A stretch of DNA of 11,226 nucleotides from Acidimicrobiia bacterium (GTDB lineage: Bacteria > Actinomycetota > Acidimicrobiia > IMCC26256): positions 1 through 11,226 of the forward strand of contig JALRDW010000006.1 in assembly GCA_023262065.1 (NCBI GenBank), given 5' to 3'. Shown piece after piece: positions 7,251 through 11,226 of this stretch. A model generated the notes under the pieces. The model saw only the letters and a program-made list of their open reading frames with translations, was not told where the DNA came from and did not search any database. Position numbers and translations under genes: made by a program. Every line of letters begins with the position of its first letter. Positions within the stretch are counted from its first letter, which is position 1.

Positions 7251-9632
7251 GTGAGACTCGAGCACCCCGCACCATTCACCGCGCGCTGGCGATCGGTGTG
7301 GATCTGGGATCGGATCCCCGGCATCGTCGCCGAGACCGCGACCCGCCCGGTCCTCACCGACCCGACGGACCACGTGGCCCTGCTGCGACGCACCGTCGAG
7401 GTCACGTCGGTGCCGCTCACCGCCGCGGCGCGCATCTGGGTCGACGGTCGGTACACCCTGCGCGTCAACGGGGCCGAGGTCGCGCGTGGTCCCGTTCGTT
7501 CCGATCCGCGCCGTTCGCACTACGACGTCGTCGATCTCGCGCCGTACCTGCGGACCGGCGAGAACGTGCTCGCGATCACGGCGCGTCACTTCGGGGTCGC
7601 GACATCGTGGTGGATGCCGGTGCCGCCGACCTACGCGCTCGGGGGTGGGTGCGTCGCCGTCGAGGCCCTCATCGGCGACGACTGGATCGTCGGCGATCCG
7701 TCGTGGCGGGTGCACTCCGGTTCGGCGTGGAGTCCCGTCTCGGTGCCGGGTGATGTCGCGTGCCTGCCGCTCGAGTCCTTCGACGCGCGCATCCATCCGT
7801 GGGGCTGGGATCTCCCGGGATTCGACGACTCGGGCTGGGCGCCCGCGGTGCAGGTCACGCCGGTCCACACGGGCGGGCGCATGGATCCGCACCCGCCGAG
7901 CGAACCGTTCGGCATGCTGCGCCCGCCGGTGCGGATGGGGTACCCGGACGGTGCGACCCACCGGGCGACCGAACGGGCGCGACGCACCGTCGTCGGTGCG
8001 CCGCTCGGGCCGGACCCGGTCGCGCAGGTCCTCGCGGACGAGGGGACCGCGGAGGGCGGCGCGGTGACCCTCGTGTCCCTCGACCTCGGCCACATCGCCG
8101 CCGGCACGGTGGTGCTCGAGGTGTCGGGTGCCGTGCCGGGCACGACCATCGACCTCGCGGCCTCCGAGCACCTCGACCACGACGGTCACCTCGCGCCGCT
8201 GGGGCAGCACGCCGGGCTCCGCTACGTCTGTGCGGGGGGTGATGAACACTTCGAGTCGCTCGAGTCGATCGGCACGCGCTACCTCACGGCCTCGGTGCGC
8301 GTCCCCGACGGTGGTGCGGTGCCCGCCTGCTCGGTCTCGATCCACGACCGGCACCGGCCCCGGCCCGCCGGCGCCTCGTTCGCGTGCTCCGATCCGCTGC
8401 TCGAGCGCATCCACGCGGTGGGGCTCCGGACCGTCGACCTCAGCGCGCTCGACGCGTACGTCGACTGCCCGACCCGCGAGCAGCGGGCCTGGACCGGCGA
8501 CTCCGTGGTGCACCAGCAGGTCGACCTCACGAACAACCCGGACTGGTCGATGGCGATCTGGCACCCGCAACTCGCGGCGCAGCCGCGCTTCGACGGCATG
8601 CTCGCGATGGCGGTCGCCTCCGACTTCCAGGCCGACGACCGCACGATCGTGCCGGACTGGTCGCTCCACTGGGTGCGATCGGTGCACAACCTCTGGATGT
8701 ACACCGGTGATCGTGAGGTGGTCACCGAGCTGCTCCCGGTGGCGGAGCGCACGCTGCGCTGGTTCGAGTCGTTCCTCGCCGATGACGGCCTGCTCCACGA
8801 CGTGACCGGGTGGCTGCTCGTGGACTGGGCCTCCTGCTACACGACGGGGTGCTCATCGACGGTGAACGCGCTCTGGGCCCGTGCGCTCGAGGACTACGCG
8901 GCCATGGCCGATTGGGTGGGGAACGCAGGGTCCGCGGCCTGGGCCCGCGAGCGCTACGAGGGGGTGCGGGCCGGGTTCGAGGTGTTCTGGGACGAGGCCC
9001 GGGGTGTCTACATCGATCACATCGACCGCGGGGTGGCGGGGCGGGCCGCCGCCCAGCACCCGGGCGCCGCGGCCCTCGCGGCCGGCATCGTGCCGGCCGC
9101 GCGTGTCGCGCGCGTCGTCGCCGGGATCACCGACCGGTCGCGGCTCATCAAGCACGCGTGGGTCATGGACAAGGTCACGGTCGAGGGCGGCGGGGCCGGA
9201 TACGTCTACATGGTCATGGGCTACCCGGAACCGGAGTGGGACGCGGAGACCCGTATGGTCGAGGCCGAACCGTTCTTCCGCTACGTGGTGCACGACGGAC
9301 TCGCCCGGGCCGGCCGCGCCGACCTCGTCGCCGATCGGTGCCGGGACTGGTCGCACTTCCTCGACCGGGGTGAGACGACCTGGCCCGAGGACTGGAACGG
9401 GGGGACCCGGTGCCACGGGTGGTCCGCCACCCCCACCCGGGACCTCATCGTGCACACGCTCGGCATCGCCCCGGCCGAGCCGGGGTACGCATCGGTGCGG
9501 GTGGCGCCGGCGCTCGGCGATCTCGAGTGGGCCCGTGCCGTCGTGCCCACCCCGCACGGTCCGATCACGGTCGAGGCCCACGCGGATGGTCGGGTCGAGG
9601 TGGACTCACCGGTCCCGGTGGTGCAGGGCTGA
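7251..9632 (+). CDS. Alpha-L-rhamnosidase, glycoside hydrolase family 78
   Basis: A 793-residue enzyme expected to cleave terminal alpha-L-rhamnose from glycans or glycosides by inversion. N-terminal beta-sandwich domains cover about residues 1-205 (including VDGRYTLRVNG) and 270-355 (the usual SLDLGHIAAGTVVLEVSG strand pair). The (alpha/alpha)6 catalytic barrel spans about 375-730, and a C-terminal beta-sandwich ends the protein (WARAVVPTPHGPI). The GH78 hallmark DCPTREQRAWTGD gives D405, E410 and D417, with the same spacing as D567, E572 and D579 of Bacillus RhaB; E713 in TTWPEDW matches the base E841, and H722 lies in CHGWSATP. Shorter than many GH78 enzymes (900 or more). No signal peptide, so it likely acts on imported sugars. 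The longer upstream frame is antisense to the acyltransferase; GTG at 7251 is chosen from the promoter and domain start. Family secure, exact substrate not. Confidence 0.92.
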   Translation: MRLEHPAPFTARWRSVWIWDRIPGIVAETATRPVLTDPTDHVALLRRTVEVTSVPLTAAARIWVDGRYTLRVNGAEVARGPVRSDPRRSHYDVVDLAPYLRTGENVLAITARHFGVATSWWMPVPPTYALGGGCVAVEALIGDDWIVGDPSWRVHSGSAWSPVSVPGDVACLPLESFDARIHPWGWDLPGFDDSGWAPAVQVTPVHTGGRMDPHPPSEPFGMLRPPVRMGYPDGATHRATERARRTVVGAPLGPDPVAQVLADEGTAEGGAVTLVSLDLGHIAAGTVVLEVSGAVPGTTIDLAASEHLDHDGHLAPLGQHAGLRYVCAGGDEHFESLESIGTRYLTASVRVPDGGAVPACSVSIHDRHRPRPAGASFACSDPLLERIHAVGLRTVDLSALDAYVDCPTREQRAWTGDSVVHQQVDLTNNPDWSMAIWHPQLAAQPRFDGMLAMAVASDFQADDRTIVPDWSLHWVRSVHNLWMYTGDREVVTELLPVAERTLRWFESFLADDGLLHDVTGWLLVDWASCYTTGCSSTVNALWARALEDYAAMADWVGNAGSAAWARERYEGVRAGFEVFWDEARGVYIDHIDRGVAGRAAAQHPGAAALAAGIVPAARVARVVAGITDRSRLIKHAWVMDKVTVEGGGAGYVYMVMGYPEPEWDAETRMVEAEPFFRYVVHDGLARAGRADLVADRCRDWSHFLDRGETTWPEDWNGGTRCHGWSATPTRDLIVHTLGIAPAEPGYASVRVAPALGDLEWARAVVPTPHGPITVEAHADGRVEVDSPVPVVQG

Positions 9633-9651
9633 CCGACGCGTCGGTTCAGCC
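9627..9651. terminator. Bidirectional terminator overlapping both stop codons
   Basis: GGCTGA (9627-9632) pairs with TCAGCC (9646-9651), and CCGA with TCGG inside it, around a CGCG loop with a single bulged T at 9645. The stem contains the TGA of the rhamnosidase and the TGA of the convergent Sir2 gene, which are only 13 bases apart. No T-run on either side. Confidence 0.6.
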
Positions 9652-10434
9652 GGCTCGCAGCGCGTCGACGAGGGCGGGGAGCACCTCGCCGAGCGGGTCC
9701 CGCGCGATCGCCGCGGCCACGCCGTCGTAGGGCGTCGGCTGCGCGTTGGCGATGACGATGGTGGCACCGGCGCCGTGCGCGAGGGCGGGCATCCGGGCGA
9801 TCGGGTACACGCCGAGCGAGGTGCCGAGCGCGAGGAACACGTCGGCCGATGCCGCCGCCGCGAACGCGCGCTCGAGGTCGGCGTCGTCGAGCGATTCGCC
9901 GAAGGACACGGTCGCGCTCTTGAGGATGTACCCGCAGTCCGGGCACGCCGGATCATCCTCGCCGGCGCGCACGCGGGCGAGCGCGGCCTCCATGGGCGCA
10001 CGGTACGAGCAGCGCAGGCACTTGACCCGATGCGTCGTGCCGTGGATCTCGACGAGCCGATCCGGATCCGACCCGGCGACGTGGTGGAGCCCGTCGACGT
10101 TCTGGGTCACGAGCAGCGTCACGCTCGTGAGGTCCGCGAGGTCGACGAGTGCGCGGTGGCCGGCGTTGGGCTCGACGTCCCACATGCCGTTGGTGGCCCG
10201 GGCGTGCCAGTTGCGTCGCCGAAGTTCGGGGTCGGCGAGGTAGTACCGGATGTTCGAGGCCTTCTCGGCGTCCGGGTTCCTCGTCCAGAGGCCCTGGGGC
10301 CCGCGGAAGTCGGGGATGCCCGACTCCGTGGAGATGCCGGCCCCGGTGAGGATCACGATCGAGCGGGCCCCCCGCAGCCACCCGGCGATCTCGTCGAGTG
10401 GGATCGGGTCGAAGGGGGAGCGGGCGTCGTCCAC
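9646..10434 (-). CDS. Sir2-family NAD-dependent protein deacylase
   Basis: A 262-residue cytosolic sirtuin that removes acyl groups from lysines using NAD+, yielding nicotinamide and O-acyl-ADP-ribose. The Rossmann motifs are intact: GAGIS 31-35, D42-F43-R44, TQNVDG 110-115 with N112 and D114, catalytic H131 in IHGTTH, GTS 204-206 and NAQPTPYD 230-237. Four zinc cysteines are C139, C142, C164 and C167. The [12 protein letters not shown] segment after the zinc ribbon resembles SIRT6/7-like or unclassified bacterial sirtuins more than CobB or SIRT5; I see no clear Tyr/Arg pair typical of desuccinylases. GTG at 10434 is the start in frame; TACCCT ends 8 bases before it and no Shine-Dalgarno is seen. 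It is divergent from the mutase gene across 98 bases. Known bacterial sirtuin targets include acyl-CoA synthetases; a link to propionyl-CoA metabolism here is only inferred from position. Confidence 0.93.
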   Translation of the reverse strand: MDDARSPFDPIPLDEIAGWLRGARSIVILTGAGISTESGIPDFRGPQGLWTRNPDAEKASNIRYYLADPELRRRNWHARATNGMWDVEPNAGHRALVDLADLTSVTLLVTQNVDGLHHVAGSDPDRLVEIHGTTHRVKCLRCSYRAPMEAALARVRAGEDDPACPDCGYILKSATVSFGESLDDADLERAFAAAASADVFLALGTSLGVYPIARMPALAHGAGATIVIANAQPTPYDGVAAAIARDPLGEVLPALVDALRAG

Positions 10435-10442
10435 GGCATCGG

Positions 10443-10448
10443 AGGGTA
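10443..10448 (-). promoter_or_regulatory. Candidate leaderless -10 box for the Sir2 gene
   Basis: TACCCT on the minus strand (within CCGGTACCCT) ends 8 bases before the GTG at 10434. It has the same CGGTAnnCT form and the same 8-base spacing as the boxes before the rhamnosidase and the mutase. Confidence 0.45.
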
Positions 10449-10518
10449 CCGGCGCACCGCCGCCGGACCGCGCCGTGCCGACGGGCCCACGAACGGAAGG
10501 CGGGACCGGGGCCGCCGG

Positions 10519-10524
10519 TAGTCT
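10519..10524 (+). promoter_or_regulatory. Candidate leaderless -10 box for the mutase gene
   Basis: TAGTCT (within CGGTAGTCT) ends 8 bases before the ATG at 10533, with no Shine-Dalgarno. It shares the 98-base divergent gap with the Sir2 box. Confidence 0.48.
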
Positions 10525-10532
10525 GCGCCGCC

Positions 10533-11111
10533 ATGGCCACCGATGACACCCGCCGCACCGATTCCGGCATCGAGATCAAGCCGGTCTACACCGAGGCCGA
10601 TCTCGCGGGCTTCGACCCGACGAGCGCGCTCGGCGAGCCGGGGGCCGCCCCGTACACGCGGGGCGTGTACCGGGAGATGTACCGCACCCGCCCGTGGACG
10701 ATGCGCCAGTACTCCGGCTTCGGCACCGCGGCGGAGACGAACCAGCGGTTCCACTTCCTGCTCGGGGCGGGCCAGACCGGCCTGTCCTGCGCCTTCGACC
10801 TGCCCACGCAGATGGGTTACGACTCCGACCACCCGCGGGCCGAGGGCGAGGTCGGCAAGGTCGGCGTCGCGATCGACTCGCTCGAGGACATGGAGATCCT
10901 CCTGCAGGGTCTGCCCCTCGACGAGGTCTCGACCTCGATGACGATCAACTCGACCGCGGCGATCCTGCTCCTGCTCTACCAACTCGTCGCCGAGGGCCAG
11001 GGTGTCGACCCGGCACGGATCAGCGGCACGATCCAGAACGATCTGCTCAAGGAGTACGTGGCCCGGGGGACCTACATCTACCCGCCGCGCCCGTCGATGC
11101 GGCTCATCACT
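10533..11111 (+). CDS. Methylmalonyl-CoA mutase-type large subunit, N-terminal part, cut by a chimeric join
   Basis: The first 193 residues of an adenosylcobalamin-dependent acyl-CoA mutase that interconverts methylmalonyl-CoA and succinyl-CoA in propionate and odd-chain or branched substrate breakdown. The N-terminal TIM-barrel region is unmistakable: [14 protein letters not shown] (53-66), [50 protein letters not shown] and [10 protein letters not shown]. It resembles the shorter large-subunit type that pairs with a separate B12-binding subunit, but that end is missing. Y60 matches Y89 of Propionibacterium MutB; isobutyryl-CoA and 2-hydroxyisobutyryl-CoA mutases have Phe or Ile there, so methylmalonyl-CoA is the likely substrate. 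The second specificity residue (R207 in MutB) is not covered. After MRLIT the expected D-I-F-x-Y is replaced by unrelated residues. The reading frame happens to stay open to base 11226, so automatic calls will give a false C-terminus. ATG chosen from the 8-base leaderless spacing and family start. Confidence 0.92.
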
Positions 11112-11226
11112 CGCCGAGTTCGAGATCGAGTACGCGGACAAGACCTCGCCCACGGTGGACGTGGCCTTCCTGGCACAGGACCTTGCCGCCGTGGCCAAGG
11201 CCTTCGGCGTGCCCGCGCTGGAGCAA
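11107..11226 (+). CDS. ileS: Isoleucyl-tRNA synthetase internal fragment, probably joined by misassembly
   Basis: From base 11107 a frame different from the mutase encodes 40 residues to the window edge, including [20 protein letters not shown]. It aligns without gaps to a stretch of the catalytic part of bacterial IleRS; from memory E. coli has [21 protein letters not shown] followed by a similarly spaced helix ending in KAKF, here AKAF. The version looks proteobacterial, possibly betaproteobacterial. Codons CTT, GCA and CAA appear here while the neighbouring genes almost avoid A or T at third positions. It has no start, no ATP site and no relation to the mutase, so it is most simply foreign sequence attached at a contig end. 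Confidence 0.75.

Noticed and set aside
7191..8798. Long N-terminal extension of the acyltransferase frame on the minus strand
   Set aside because: It overlaps the rhamnosidase antisense and has repetitive charged composition; the membrane domain and promoter both point to the ATG at 7190.
5430..9632. A 1400-codon open frame on the plus strand
   Set aside because: Only the part from 7251 is a gene. The rest is low-complexity Arg/Glu/Asp/His-rich translation antisense to the acyltransferase and hydrolase, produced by the scarcity of stops in GC-rich DNA.
9633..9644. CCGACGCGTCGG as an operator related to the palindrome at 1761-1774
   Set aside because: It lies between convergent stops, where a terminator stem explains it better than a regulator site.
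8881..10521. A 546-codon open frame on the plus strand
   Set aside because: It runs out of frame through the rhamnosidase and antisense through Sir2; Arg/Ser/Pro-rich with no domain.
10533..11226. A novel mutase-synthetase fusion protein
   Set aside because: The IleRS-like segment is in a different frame from the mutase, so no single protein could contain both; a contig artefact explains it.
1..11226. A hidden defence, mobile or biosynthetic gene cluster
   Set aside because: Every complete gene has an ordinary family assignment; there are no transposases, integrases, direct-repeat arrays, toxin-antitoxin pairs or assembly-line enzymes.

Overview
The window is very GC-rich, and nearly every codon of the real genes ends in G or C. 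Gene content, promoter style and codon use suggest a free-living high-GC actinobacterium. Acidimicrobiia-like is my best guess, inferred from general impression and not proven by a marker gene. There is no rRNA, tRNA, CRISPR array, insertion sequence, phage gene or integrase. Coding density is high: no gap between genes exceeds about 130 bases. The right edge looks like the end of a contig and carries an artefact (below).

Layout, left to right. (1) The last 48 codons of a PduO-type ATP:cob(I)alamin adenosyltransferase (+). (2) An M17 leucyl aminopeptidase, pepA (+). (3) A secreted 565-residue protein joining a blue-copper cupredoxin domain to a right-handed beta-helix (+). (4) A strong hairpin terminator between convergent genes. 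(5) A rhodanese-ThiF/MoeB fusion that activates sulfur-carrier proteins (-). (6) An alpha/beta hydrolase (-). (7) A membrane acyltransferase of the AT3 family (-), 9 bases upstream of the hydrolase. (8) Divergent from it, a family GH78 alpha-L-rhamnosidase (+). (9) A convergent Sir2 NAD-dependent deacylase (-). (10) Divergent from that, the first 193 residues of a methylmalonyl-CoA mutase-type large subunit (+). (11) The last ~120 bases, in a different frame, encode a piece of isoleucyl-tRNA synthetase of proteobacterial type. This is most simply a chimeric join, not biology.

Functional links are modest. The two edges both concern adenosylcobalamin: the adenosyltransferase makes the cofactor and the mutase uses it. 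Sir2 shares a 98-base divergent promoter region with the mutase. The acyltransferase and rhamnosidase are divergent across 60 bases and both plausibly act on glycans. The rest are housekeeping or stand-alone genes.

The clearest unlisted pattern is regulatory. Five genes without a Shine-Dalgarno sequence (hydrolase, acyltransferase, rhamnosidase, Sir2, mutase) each carry a TAnnnT hexamer 6-8 bases before the start codon, and four of these share the longer form CGGTAnnCT. The three complete genes that have a good Shine-Dalgarno have their candidate -10 box 33-41 bases upstream instead. This predicts a mix of leaderless and leadered transcripts. I did not find a convincing new defence, mobile or biosynthetic system here.
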